Assembly (NCBI GenBank): GCA_000403275.2
Contig: KE159598.1
Coordinates: forward strand, 230,366-294,365
Direction: 5' to 3'
Length of the DNA stretch: 64,000 nucleotides
DNA from: Lachnospiraceae bacterium 28-4
GTDB taxonomy: Bacteria > Bacillota > Clostridia > Lachnospirales > Lachnospiraceae
In this document: positions 36,460-44,779 of the stretch, piece by piece
How positions within the stretch are numbered: position 1 is the stretch's first letter
Layout: each line of letters starts with the position of its first letter
The notes under the pieces: generated by a model
What the model saw: the letters and a program-made list of their open reading frames with translations, nothing else
The model's database searches: none
What the model was told of the DNA's origin: nothing
Translations under genes and position numbers: made by a program

Positions 36460-37908
36460 ATGGCGGTATTGGATGGATTAAAGCCGGAAAAGGTGTTTCG
36501 GTATTTTGAGGAGATATGTGCGATTCCCCATGGATCGGGAAATGTGGACGGATTGAGCGATTACCTAGTCGATTTTGCGAAAGAGCGGGGATTGGATTAT
36601 TTCCAGGATGAATGGAAGAATGTGATTATGATAAAGGACTCTTCGCCGGGATACGAGGAAGCGGAACCGGTGATCCTGCAGGGGCATATGGATATGGTGG
36701 CGGTAAAAAAGCCGGGCGCTTCTATCGATATGGCGAAGGATGGGCTGCGCCTTGCCGTGGACGGGGATGATTTGTATGCGGAGGACACGAGCCTGGGCGG
36801 GGACGATGGAATTGCGGTGGCTTATGCTATGGCTCTGCTGGATTCGGGCGATATACCCCATCCGCGGCTGGAAGTGATCCTGACGGTGGATGAGGAAGTG
36901 GGAATGGACGGCGCAAGGGAGCTGGATGTTTCCATGTTGAAAGGAAAACGAATGCTGAACCTGGACTCCGAAGAGGAGGGGATCCTCCTGGCAGGATGTG
37001 CGGGAGGCGCAAGGGTGGATTGGACATTGCCTGTGGGCAGGGAAGAGAAGTCGGGAAAGCGTTGCCGGATCAGTGTAAAAGGACTCATGGGCGGACATTC
37101 CGGTGCGGAGATCGATAAGGAAAGAGGGAATGCTAATGTCCTTATGGGAAGGCTGCTGTACAGGCTGCATAAGTCCATGGCGATCTATGTGGAAGCGTTG
37201 GAGGGAGGACTGGCAGACAATGCGATTCCAAGGGAAGCGACGGTTGTTCTTCTGGCGGAGGCAGAGTGTGGAGATGTTATAAGGGATACGGTGCTGGCAG
37301 TGGAAAAAGAATTCCGGCAGGAATTGCAGACAAAGGATCCCGGCGTTTGCATTGAAATAGAAGAGCTAGGGGATGGAAGGAGTAATTGCCTGGGGCGTGA
37401 AGAGACGGACGGTCTGATCTCTCTTCTGTTTGCCGCTCCAAACGGCGTACAGGCGATGAGCGCCGACGTCAAAGGGCTGGTGGAGACCTCTTTAAATATG
37501 GGGATTGTAGATTTGAGGGAGGATCAAGCGGCTGTGCAGTTTTCCGTGAGAAGTTCGCTGGAAGGGGCAAAACGTGTATTGATCGAAAAGCTGGAAAATA
37601 TAGCGGCTATGGCAGGGGCTGCGCAGGAAGTCAGGGGGGATTACCCGGGCTGGGCCTATCGGAAGGAATCCCCGTTCCGCGATATGGCGGTCAAGGCATT
37701 TTGCGATTTGTATGGAAAAGAGCCAGAAATACAGGCGATACATGCGGGGCTGGAATGCGGGATACTGTCTTCGAAAATACCGGATCTGGAGTGCATTTCT
37801 ATCGGGCCGGATATGAAAAATATTCATACGACGGAAGAAAAGCTGAGTATTTCTTCTACGGAGCGTGTATGGAATTATGTGTTGGAAATATTGAAGCGGA
37901 AAGAGTAG
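36460..37908 (+). CDS. pepD: Aminoacyl-histidine dipeptidase / Xaa-His dipeptidase (PepD, M20)
   Basis: A 482-residue M20 metallopeptidase: ICAIPHGSGN, the metal His in LQGHMDMV, DDGIAVAYAMALL, the catalytic acid region TVDEEVGMDGA, NLDSEEEG, and the lid-domain GLMGGHSGAEID. PepD enzymes split Xaa-His and other dipeptides using two metal ions in the cytoplasm. GGGAGCAGG precedes ATG 36460. Length and motifs are complete. Confidence 0.95.
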   Translation: MAVLDGLKPEKVFRYFEEICAIPHGSGNVDGLSDYLVDFAKERGLDYFQDEWKNVIMIKDSSPGYEEAEPVILQGHMDMVAVKKPGASIDMAKDGLRLAVDGDDLYAEDTSLGGDDGIAVAYAMALLDSGDIPHPRLEVILTVDEEVGMDGARELDVSMLKGKRMLNLDSEEEGILLAGCAGGARVDWTLPVGREEKSGKRCRISVKGLMGGHSGAEIDKERGNANVLMGRLLYRLHKSMAIYVEALEGGLADNAIPREATVVLLAEAECGDVIRDTVLAVEKEFRQELQTKDPGVCIEIEELGDGRSNCLGREETDGLISLLFAAPNGVQAMSADVKGLVETSLNMGIVDLREDQAAVQFSVRSSLEGAKRVLIEKLENIAAMAGAAQEVRGDYPGWAYRKESPFRDMAVKAFCDLYGKEPEIQAIHAGLECGILSSKIPDLECISIGPDMKNIHTTEEKLSISSTERVWNYVLEILKRKE

Positions 37909-37953
37909 TGCGAAAGCGTTTTTAAATCTTTTACCAAAGAAATGAGGAAAGAT

Positions 37954-39135
37954 ATGGATTTGAATAGAAATAATTTAAAGAGGATTAGAGGGCTGATTCT
38001 TTTTACGGCGGTGGTGTGTCTGGCAGTTATTAAAATTGACCGTGTGCTGAACGGGTTCTTTTTTGTCATAGGGATATTAAAACCCTTTATCTATGGCGCG
38101 GTGGCGGCATTTGTACTTAATATTCCCATGAGCGCGATAGAGAAGAGGCTGTTCGGGAATGGAAGAAATTCGAAAATACAGAAGGCAAAAAGGCCGGCGA
38201 GCATATTCCTTGCTTTCATATCGGTGATACTGATCATGGTGGTAGTCACCGTAACGGTAGTGCCCCAGCTGACAAAGACGATGATGGAGTTGGGGAATAA
38301 GATTCCTTTGTTCCTTAGCAGCCTGGAAGTAACTCTGGAACAGCTTTTGGAAGAGCGTCCCGAATTGGTGGTTATGCTGGAAGAACTTGACTTTGACAGT
38401 ATAAACTGGAATTCCGTATTAAACGGGATCGTGGATTTTATGAAAAACGGTTTGGGCAATGTGGTAACTTCTACGGTAATGGTGGCATCCACGATTATAG
38501 GCGGCGTAGTGAATCTGTTTGTAGCTCTCGTATTTTCTTTCTATATATTGGCGCAGAAGGAAAAGCTGGGTGATCAGTTGAAAAGGGTGATGCACGCATA
38601 TTTTTCCCAAGGGTTATATGAAAGGGTGTTGGAAGTGGCCTCCCTGGCGAACCGGAATTTTTCGAATTTTATAACGGGGCAGTGCATGGAGGCGGTGATC
38701 CTCGGCAGTATGTTCGTAGTATCCATGTCAGTATTCCGTTTTCCTTACGCTCTGTTGGTTGGTGTATTGATCGCTTTTACCGCGCTGATACCGATTGTGG
38801 GGGCCTTTATCGGCTGCTTTGTGGGGACTTTCCTTATTATGGTGGACGATCCGATAAAGGCGGCCTGGTTTTTAGTTCTTTTTATTATCCTGCAGCAAGT
38901 GGAGGGAAATCTGATCTACCCTCATGTGGTGGGGAATTCGGTCGGGCTTCCTTCCATATGGGTATTGGCGGCAGTCACGATCGGCGGCAGTCTGATGGGA
39001 GTTGCCGGCATGCTTATTTTTATCCCTATCGTATCTACTATTTACGCTTTGCTGCGCGATGACGTGAATCAGAAGAACGGCAGGAAGAGGAAGGGTGGAA
39101 AAAGTGCGGCAGGGCTGTCGAAAAGTGTGGAATGA
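37954..39135 (+). CDS. AI-2E family transporter (YdiK/PerM-like)
   Basis: A 393-residue membrane protein with about eight helices in the usual arrangement: two N-terminal, a long amphipathic region (PQLTKTMMELGNKIPLFLSSLEVTLEQLL), then the cluster with FPYALLVGVLIAFTALIPIVGAFIGCFVGTFL and QQVEGNLIYPHVVGNSVGLPSIWVL, hallmarks of the family. Suggested roles include ion/proton antiport and signal export; none is shown here. AGGA at 37945 suits ATG 37954 better than ATG 37942. Confidence 0.9.
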   Translation: MDLNRNNLKRIRGLILFTAVVCLAVIKIDRVLNGFFFVIGILKPFIYGAVAAFVLNIPMSAIEKRLFGNGRNSKIQKAKRPASIFLAFISVILIMVVVTVTVVPQLTKTMMELGNKIPLFLSSLEVTLEQLLEERPELVVMLEELDFDSINWNSVLNGIVDFMKNGLGNVVTSTVMVASTIIGGVVNLFVALVFSFYILAQKEKLGDQLKRVMHAYFSQGLYERVLEVASLANRNFSNFITGQCMEAVILGSMFVVSMSVFRFPYALLVGVLIAFTALIPIVGAFIGCFVGTFLIMVDDPIKAAWFLVLFIILQQVEGNLIYPHVVGNSVGLPSIWVLAAVTIGGSLMGVAGMLIFIPIVSTIYALLRDDVNQKNGRKRKGGKSAAGLSKSVE

Positions 39136-39167
39136 TAAAATTTGATGAAAAATATTTAAAAAAGTAG

Positions 39168-39196
39168 TTGATTTTATGCCCGAGAACGTATATAAT
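39168..39196 (+). promoter_or_regulatory. Promoter of the tRNA gene
   Basis: TTGATT (39168-39173) and TATAAT (39191-39196), spacer 17 bases, 14 bases before the mature tRNA start. Confidence 0.75.
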
Positions 39197-39209
39197 AGTT
39201 ATTGCGTTT

Positions 39210-39282
39210 CGGGGTGTGGCTCAGGTGGTAGAGCGCTACTTTAGGGAAGTAGAGGCCGCAAGTTCAAGTCTTGTCACTCCGA
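39210..39282 (+). tRNA. tRNA-Pro, anticodon AGG
   Basis: A 73-base cloverleaf: acceptor CGGGGTG/CACTCCG (one G-T pair), D stem GCTC/GAGC, anticodon stem CTACT/AGTAG with loop TTAGGGA, T arm GCAAG-TTCAAGT-CTTGT, discriminator A, no encoded CCA. Positions 34-36 (39243-39245) are AGG, reading CCU, and position 37 is G, as in proline tRNAs. The C1-G72 pair and A73 are also proline-like. A34 is unusual in bacterial proline tRNAs. The gene stands at the left edge of the phage-tail region and may be its attachment site. Confidence 0.88.
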
Positions 39283-39365
39283 TAAAAGAAAAGATACTGG
39301 AAAGCTTGATTTTTGAAGGCTTTGCGGTATCTTTTTTTGGATTCGCTTATTTAGTATAGATCCAT

Positions 39366-39470
39366 GATAAATTTCCATAAACCGCATCCAAGTGGAATAT
39401 TAAAGAGATATGTGTTGGATCAGGCAATAGAAAAATTAAGGAAGGATGGTTTGTTATGGGTAATTTGTTA
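39366..39470 (+). pseudogene. HicA-like toxin remnant (C-terminal end only)
   Basis: Just after the tRNA the frame NFHKPHPSGILKRYVLDQAIEKLRKDGLL appears, matching the C-terminal end of one HicA group, ahead of a HicB gene. No start or dsRNA-binding core precedes it. The toxin was cut at the tRNA side. Assignment rests on this short match plus context. Confidence 0.5.
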
Positions 39471-39788
39471 TCATATAAGAATTACAATGGTACAGTGGAA
39501 TACTCCAAAGAAGATAAATGCTTTTTTGGAAAGGTAGTTGGAATAAAGTCTTTGCTGTCTTATGAGGGGGATTCTGTACAAGAGTTGGAGCAGGATTTCC
39601 AGAATGTAATTGATGAATACTTAGCAGATTGTAAGGAGCGGAATGTGGAACCCGAGCAGCCCTACAAAGGGACATTTAATGTCAGGATCAGCCCGGAGCT
39701 TCATCGGAATATTGCCGTATATGCTATTGAACATGGAAAGAGTCTGAATGCTGCTGTTGAGGAAGCTATTGGAAATATGGTTGGATGA
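39456..39788 (+). CDS. hicB: HicB-family antitoxin
   Basis: A 110-residue protein: partial RNase-H-like N-domain (YKNYNGTVEYSKEDKCFFGKVVGIKSLLSYEGDSVQELEQDFQNVIDEYLADC) and a C-terminal ribbon-helix-helix (KGTFNVRISPELHRNIAVYAIEHGKSLNAAVEEAI). HicB neutralises HicA and represses the operon. AAGGAAGG precedes ATG 39456. Its toxin is truncated. From 39789 to 39901 only a fragment ending LNEATKVLQQYLTDKYKATA remains, the end of a lost gene. Confidence 0.85.
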   Translation: MGNLLSYKNYNGTVEYSKEDKCFFGKVVGIKSLLSYEGDSVQELEQDFQNVIDEYLADCKERNVEPEQPYKGTFNVRISPELHRNIAVYAIEHGKSLNAAVEEAIGNMVG

Positions 39789-39895
39789 TTGGAATATTCC
39801 GATAAAGTGGCGGGCATTGGGTATTCAGACTAGTTAGGCTTAAACGAAGCTACAAAGGTATTACAGCAATATTTAACAGACAAATATAAAGCTAC

Positions 39896-39944
39896 AGCGT
39901 AAAAAATAGGGATAGAAGAGGTTCATTGCCTCAGCTATCCCTAT
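39896..39944 (-). terminator. Terminator of the leftward tail operon
   Basis: ATAGGGATAG (39906-39915) pairs with CTATCCCTAT (39935-39944); read on the minus strand the stem is followed by T6. Confidence 0.8.
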
Positions 39945-39949
39945 AAATG

Positions 39950-40852
39950 TTATATTTTATATAGTGATATTAAAATTGATTGACCGGTGCCGTTTGTTAC
40001 GACATGCAGCTTGCCAGTGCTTGGAACATATAATGCACAATTCGAGTACCGTATATAGTTTGATGCGTCTAAACTAACCTTCTCAAGAGTATTATTATTA
40101 TTAACATAAATATAGTCATCAGCATCAAAAGAGGGGGCATATTTACCGCTGCCATTAAAAGAATTTATATTCACATTATTGTCCATGGAATCAATATTCC
40201 GCTGTATTTTCTTGTTGAATAGTAGGCCTACCCGATATCCATTATAGACTTGTCCAGCTCTATACGTGCCAATTGTGCAGATGATATTTTCACCAAAGAC
40301 AAAATTCCTATAATCGGGAAGAAAACTCAGATCATAGATTGCCATATTGCCATAGATTGCCCCTTCTTCATGCCAATTTCCAGTTGATGGATCCTGAACT
40401 AATTGCCCAGGGATTGTGATTTCCTTTTCTGTCTGATATAGTAAGTCAGAGACAATCAGTTCTTCACTTCCTAGCCCCCCGCTACCCAATTTTTTTGGTA
40501 CTGAATCAGCACCTACCACCCATTTTCCATTAGAGTCCTCATAAAATCTTAATCCGCCCAATCTGGTATTGATACTGTTTACCAGATTGGTAAGGGATGT
40601 AATTAACTGCGACAGGCTGTTTTTCACCGATTTGACAAGGGTTACGTCAGCGGCGTACCCGGCTGTCTGGTTTTCATTGGTAGTTACGCCTTTGAAGCTT
40701 CCCAGTTTGTCCTGCAAGTTTCTGCCGTCGTTAAATTCCACGTCAGAGGCGTGTGTCCAGAAAGAATATCTGTTCCATCGTTTGTTCCCGGGCGTGCTGT
40801 CTATGCAGTGCCTGTATTTTCGATTTTTTAAAATAGTTTCATTGATTGGCAT
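39950..40852 (-). CDS. Phage tail fibre-like protein, last gene of the tail operon
   Basis: A 300-residue protein starting MPINETILKNRKYRHCIDST. The N-terminal part (NRYSFWTHASDVEFNDGRNLQDKLG...TTNENQTAGYAADVTLVKSVKNSLSQLI) is the linker type seen in Clostridial phage and tailocin fibres; the C-terminal half is a beta-rich tip (YIYVNNNNTLEKVSLDASNYIRY...SILISLYKI). AGGAGG sits before ATG 40852; an in-frame ATG at 40873 overlaps the previous gene. It probably contacts the host surface. Confidence 0.72.
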   Translation of the reverse strand: MPINETILKNRKYRHCIDSTPGNKRWNRYSFWTHASDVEFNDGRNLQDKLGSFKGVTTNENQTAGYAADVTLVKSVKNSLSQLITSLTNLVNSINTRLGGLRFYEDSNGKWVVGADSVPKKLGSGGLGSEELIVSDLLYQTEKEITIPGQLVQDPSTGNWHEEGAIYGNMAIYDLSFLPDYRNFVFGENIICTIGTYRAGQVYNGYRVGLLFNKKIQRNIDSMDNNVNINSFNGSGKYAPSFDADDYIYVNNNNTLEKVSLDASNYIRYSNCALYVPSTGKLHVVTNGTGQSILISLYKI

Positions 40853-40863
40853 TTTTCTTCCTC

Positions 40864-41172
40864 CTATATCCAAAATTCATTGATATTAATATTGGGTTCC
40901 GCATTAGATAAATGATGCGGGCTGTATTTTTCCCAGTTTGATATGTATTCCTGCGTATTTTTGACTTTTGCCTCCAGATAATTTATTAAGTCGGCAGAAT
41001 AGTGGTGTACTTCATTCTGCTGGCTTAAAAGAATATTTGCGTCTGTGTACCGGCGTTCGTCTATCAGACTGTGGTAGGCATCCATCAAGGGCTGGCCTTT
41101 CAAGTCTATATCGCAGAAGTATGTTCTGTCGTCAATCCCTTCCGGGTAAATAGAAACATATGGGTATTGCAT
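40864..41172 (-). CDS. Small tail-region protein (102 residues)
   Basis: Begins MQYPYVSIYPEGIDDRTYFCDIDLKGQPLMDAYHSLIDERRYTDANILLSQQ and ends NININEFWI. AAGGAGGG lies 6 bases before ATG 41172, so the longer frame from 41346 is not used. No family recognised; position between fibre genes suggests a tail chaperone or fibre-attachment protein. Translationally close to its neighbours. Confidence 0.7.
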   Translation of the reverse strand: MQYPYVSIYPEGIDDRTYFCDIDLKGQPLMDAYHSLIDERRYTDANILLSQQNEVHHYSADLINYLEAKVKNTQEYISNWEKYSPHHLSNAEPNININEFWI

Positions 41173-41182
41173 GGATCCCTCC

Positions 41183-41536
41183 TTATTCCCCCAGCCATAC
41201 GTCGTTGCGGCAGCAGATTTCCGGCTCATTGTCGAAATAGATACATTGATGCTTCTGGATGCCCATGATCTGCACGTTGCGTATCTCTTCTTCGATGGCG
41301 TTGATGGTTTCCGCGTCGATGTTGTAATGGGAGAGTATGTTTGCATTTTCGGTTATTTTTTTAGCTGCCAGATCATATAAGCCACGTGCTTTTAAATCGG
41401 TGATCTCATTAATTAAGGATGCGACGGAATCGTCGGCATCCTTAAAGTGGTGTTGCTGGATTAAGCTGTTGGGGAAATTGCTGTATTCGTGGGTATATGA
41501 CGAGGCGTTTTGGATGATAAAATCTGTTTGTGTCAT
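41183..41536 (-). CDS. Small tail-region protein (117 residues)
   Basis: MTQTDFIIQNASSYTHEYSNFPNSLIQQHHFKDADDSVASLINEITDLKARG..., ending EICCRNDVWLGE. Helical, soluble, no signal peptide. It precedes the 102-residue gene by 10 bases; both are of the kind found beside fibre genes. Function unknown. Confidence 0.68.
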   Translation of the reverse strand: MTQTDFIIQNASSYTHEYSNFPNSLIQQHHFKDADDSVASLINEITDLKARGLYDLAAKKITENANILSHYNIDAETINAIEEEIRNVQIMGIQKHQCIYFDNEPEICCRNDVWLGE

Positions 41537-41554
41537 TTTTTATTTCCCTTTCTT

Positions 41555-42820
41555 TTATATGTATGTTACGGATGATGTACCGCAGTTTCTAAACATATAT
41601 GTTGTTGTTGCTTTTGCTGTTGACCAGAGGTTTCTCTTTGCGTATATTGTTTTCAGATTTTTAGAATCCTGGAACATGCAAGTCATAACTGTTACATTTC
41701 TTGTGTCGAAATTTCTTAAATCCAATGATGTTAAAGATGTACATTGATTAAACATGGAATGCATATCCGTTACATTGCTGGTATTAAATCTACTTAAATC
41801 TAAATTTTTTAAGGACGTACATCCGTTGAACATAGAAAACATTTTTGTTACGTTCGATGTATCAAAGCTGCTTATATCTATCGTTTCAAACGTACAGTAA
41901 GAAAACATCTGAGTCATATCTGTTACTTTTTCAGTATTAAAATTTCTTACATCAATTTCCGACAGTGATTTGCATAAATAGAACATGGAGTGCATCGAGG
42001 TCACATTGCGAGTATCAAAGTTTGCGATATTTAGAGTTGTCAGTTCTGTGCATCCTGAAAACATATGTTTCATACTTTCCACGTTGCTAGTATCAAAACC
42101 GCTCATATTTATAGTTTTTAAAGACGTACAATTACAGAACATCTCTACCATAGTTATCACATTGCTAGTGTTAAAATAGCTTACATCCAAGTTCTTTAAC
42201 ATGTGGCAGTTGAAGAACATTTTGTTCATATTTACTACTTTCCCAGTGTCAAAACCGCTGACATCCAAGGACTCTAAAGCCTGGCAAAAACAAAACATTC
42301 CTTCCATATTTGTTACATTATTTGTGTCAAAATTATTCCCCAAATTAATAGTTGTTAATTTTCCACAGTTTCCAAACATGTATGCCATACTTTTTGTTTC
42401 TGATACATTGACATGGTTGCCAAATAGGACAGTTTCCAGATTGGCTTTATTGGCAAACATGTAGTTTTCATACATTGTCTTGGCTTCGCTGCTTGCAATT
42501 TTAGTTTTATATACCTTTTCATTAATCCGATAATAATCATAAACAATTACATCAGTATTGTTGTAATTTACATACTGAACTAGCGTAATTGTGTTATTTA
42601 TATCATCTAATGTATATCGCCATTCAGTATACGCATCAACTGGAGCAACAGCATACGGATCATCTATTTTCTCCCCATCTTTCCCCCACAACTTCACAAC
42701 ACTATTATCTTTGTTTCCCCAAATGGACGATATAGAATGTTTGATTCCTGTGTTGTCTGAATATAGGCAGTCAGTTATGTCGCCAGATAAATTATTTGCT
42801 GAATTAAAATATACACTCAA
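41555..42820 (-). CDS. BspA-like (DUF285) repeat protein in the fibre cluster
   Basis: A 421-residue protein. Residues ~1-130 are a phage-fibre-like head; residues ~135-400 are about eleven repeats of ~25 residues with the pattern F(D/N)TxNVTxMxxMFxxCxSLxxLDLS, the DUF285/BspA-type leucine-rich repeat. Such repeats act as adhesins on bacterial surfaces. Its ATG overlaps the stop of the preceding gene (42817-42820), so it is part of the tail operon and is likely a receptor-binding or accessory fibre protein rather than a cell-surface protein; it has no signal peptide. Confidence 0.82.
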   Translation of the reverse strand: MSVYFNSANNLSGDITDCLYSDNTGIKHSISSIWGNKDNSVVKLWGKDGEKIDDPYAVAPVDAYTEWRYTLDDINNTITLVQYVNYNNTDVIVYDYYRINEKVYKTKIASSEAKTMYENYMFANKANLETVLFGNHVNVSETKSMAYMFGNCGKLTTINLGNNFDTNNVTNMEGMFCFCQALESLDVSGFDTGKVVNMNKMFFNCHMLKNLDVSYFNTSNVITMVEMFCNCTSLKTINMSGFDTSNVESMKHMFSGCTELTTLNIANFDTRNVTSMHSMFYLCKSLSEIDVRNFNTEKVTDMTQMFSYCTFETIDISSFDTSNVTKMFSMFNGCTSLKNLDLSRFNTSNVTDMHSMFNQCTSLTSLDLRNFDTRNVTVMTCMFQDSKNLKTIYAKRNLWSTAKATTTYMFRNCGTSSVTYI

Positions 42821-43428
42821 GAAGTTCCCTCCTCCGTTTCATATACGAAACATATGGTATTTTCACTAAGCGACGTAGGTATGGTATTAGAAAAGATAAT
42901 ATTAGGAAGGCTTGATAATTTTGTTTTTTCGTCATTAGAAATTAGTTCTTTTCCTTCTTCCTTATCTACCTTTGTAGATAAGGCGATATTCATTTCTGCT
43001 TTTGTCGCATAATTATCATTTGGATTGCTTCTGTCAGAATCCATCCATTCAACGCCGTTAGCTGTCATGCCGATGACCTGCCCGACATCTCCACCATTGG
43101 GTATGTGGATTTGAGTGTTGGAAAGGTGTTCAGCTGAAGATTGGATATTTGCTTGAAGATCAGAAGATAACAGGGATTGATCAATGCTTCCTTCACTTAA
43201 TAATGCTGTTGGCTTATTTTTTATGTAAGACGGACTTGTCTCATCAGTTTCATTCCAATCCGATTGAGTATCACTTACAGACTCATTGATTTTATTATTT
43301 ATCTGATTTAACTCATCCGTTAAATTCCGCAAGTTTTCTTCATCATTTCCAACCAATACAGCATCGGTATGTGTGTACGGGTAGAATTTATTCCCGGGAT
43401 AGTCTTTCATCCATTTCAAAGTATTCAT
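42817..43428 (-). CDS. Tail fibre/baseplate protein (203 residues)
   Basis: Starts MNTLKWMKDYPGNKFYPYTHTDAVLVGNDEENLRNLTDELNQIN; contains WNETDETSPSYIKNKPTALLSEGS, a linker found in many phage fibres (SDWxxTDxxSPSYIKNKP), then VGQVIGMTANGVEWMDS and a coiled stretch. GAGGAGGTGATATAAA precedes the ATG. It probably anchors the BspA-type protein that follows. Confidence 0.75.
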   Translation of the reverse strand: MNTLKWMKDYPGNKFYPYTHTDAVLVGNDEENLRNLTDELNQINNKINESVSDTQSDWNETDETSPSYIKNKPTALLSEGSIDQSLLSSDLQANIQSSAEHLSNTQIHIPNGGDVGQVIGMTANGVEWMDSDRSNPNDNYATKAEMNIALSTKVDKEEGKELISNDEKTKLSSLPNIIFSNTIPTSLSENTICFVYETEEGTS

Positions 43429-43429
43429 T

Positions 43430-44080
43430 TTATATCACCTCCTCGTTTACGGTTTGGCGTCCATCTATATATGCTGCCGATTCTTTGATAAAATCGACGT
43501 TTGACTGCAAATCGGCGATCTGGGAATTTAATAAATCTAAGTTGACGGAGGGCTGGGTGATATTCCCGATTTGCTCTATCAAACCGGTTACTCTCCGGTC
43601 TGTCGCTTGAATATGGGATAAAAGAGAACGGTATAAGGAAAGATCGCTTTCATCTATTACAATGTTGTCATCAAGACCTGCCATGACGTTCAGCTCAGCC
43701 GGGAGAGTTGACCAGGAGTAAGATCTGCCTCTTTCGTCCATATCTTTCTTAAATTCAACCACAAAGTATATTTTCCCGGATTTTTTTGTGACAAACTTGG
43801 AGATATACCAGCTTAATAACAGAGAATCATTTTCGATTTTGATTTCATTTACCGTGTATACGCCGCGTTCTTTTAATGCATTGTTATAAGATATGGTGCA
43901 TCTTCTGGTTGACAGGTCGCATCCGTCAAAATAACGGGGGATCCGAATGTTTACCATTTCTGCATTATCATCAGCAACAACGCCAATATTGTATAATTCT
44001 TCCGGTATGTCTATTTTGCGGGTGTTGGGATTGATGATAATTTCTGGTTCATATGTTTTTGAAGTATTCAGGAAAAACAC
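43430..44080 (-). CDS. BppU-like baseplate upper protein
   Basis: A 216-residue protein with an N-terminal domain like BppU of lactococcal and Clostridial phages (RKIDIPEELYNIGVVADDNAEMVNIRIPRYFDGCDLSTRRCTISY...GIYTVNE-like VYTVNEIKIENDSLLLSWYIS) followed by a coiled coil (LLSHIQATDRRVTGLIEQIGN). The start is a GTG at 44080 with AAAGGA nearly touching it, so translation may depend on coupling. It would link fibres to the baseplate. Confidence 0.75.
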   Translation of the reverse strand: MFFLNTSKTYEPEIIINPNTRKIDIPEELYNIGVVADDNAEMVNIRIPRYFDGCDLSTRRCTISYNNALKERGVYTVNEIKIENDSLLLSWYISKFVTKKSGKIYFVVEFKKDMDERGRSYSWSTLPAELNVMAGLDDNIVIDESDLSLYRSLLSHIQATDRRVTGLIEQIGNITQPSVNLDLLNSQIADLQSNVDFIKESAAYIDGRQTVNEEVI

Positions 44081-44112
44081 ATCCTTTCTTTAAATATATT
44101 TACAGTAGTTGA

Positions 44113-44435
44113 TTATGTGGCGCAAAAATAAAAAAACTCTGCATAAATGCCAATATCTTTAGCCAATCCGTCATAAATGATAATACCAGCGTTACCGTCA
44201 GATGAGCTGCAGTAGTAAGTGGTTAGTTTTTGGCGTCCACAGGATTGCATTTGCGTTACCATCCAACAAGGACGGTATCCTACAGGGATATCGAATACGA
44301 TTGGAGTATTAACAGGTAAATCTTTTTTGCATTTGTTGAAAAATATACTTGCAATGTTCCCGTATCGCTTAAAGGTAAAATCAAAATAATCAGTTGATAT
44401 AGCAGCGGTAGTAAAAGATAAATTGCTGTTTAGCT
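44113..44435 (-). pseudogene. Silent tail-fibre tip 1 (same orientation as the fibre gene)
   Basis: From the 14-bp site at 44419-44432 the minus strand reads LNSNLSFTTAAISTDYFDFTFKRYGN... to a stop at 44113, about 107 codons. It has no ribosome site of its own, and begins with the same LNSNL/INSNL codons at which the expressed fibre enters its own tip. It is therefore a spare C-terminal receptor-binding tip. Confidence 0.75.
44419..44432 (-). repeat. Crossover-like site 2
   Basis: TAAATTGCTGTTTA on the + strand, followed by GCT. Same orientation as site 1 (45047-45060), opposite to site 3 (44464-44477), from which it is separated by ~30 bases. Confidence 0.8.
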
Positions 44436-44463
44436 TATAACAACTAAACATAAATATATTAGC

Positions 44464-44477
44464 TAAACAGCAATTTA
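44464..44477 (+). repeat. Crossover-like site 3 (inverted)
   Basis: TAAACAGCAATTTA, the exact reverse complement of sites 1 and 2; with flanks it matches site 2 over 17 bases (AGC-TAAACAGCAATTTA). Confidence 0.8.
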
Positions 44478-44747
44478 AAGAAGTATGATGCTTATTGCAC
44501 TTATTTAAGTATTACTGAATCAGAACTGGATAATGTCAAAATGCCAGGAGATTATGCAATATATCTTATTTCTGTAGAATCATCTAATTTAAAAAATGAT
44601 AGTGTCGTACTGCTTGAAGTAAGGAAAATATTATATGATAATACATCCATAGGATACGTACAGCGTCTGACAGGTGTTTACAATATGAAAGGCATGTATA
44701 CTGGGCATTTTTATAATCCTGTTGCCAAATGGAGTAATTGGATTTAA
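44464..44747 (+). pseudogene. Silent tail-fibre tip 2 (opposite orientation)
   Basis: In the frame that reads site 3 as L/N-S-N-L, the + strand continues LKKYDAYCTYLSITESELDNVKMPGDYAIYLIS... and ends GMYTGHFYNPVAKWSNWI, a typical fibre tip ending, at the TAA 44745-44747. No start codon with ribosome site fits. Inversion between sites 3 and 1 would join it in frame to the expressed fibre. Confidence 0.8.
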
Positions 44748-44779
44748 CGATTTTCACTGAAATAGTTTATTTCATGACT

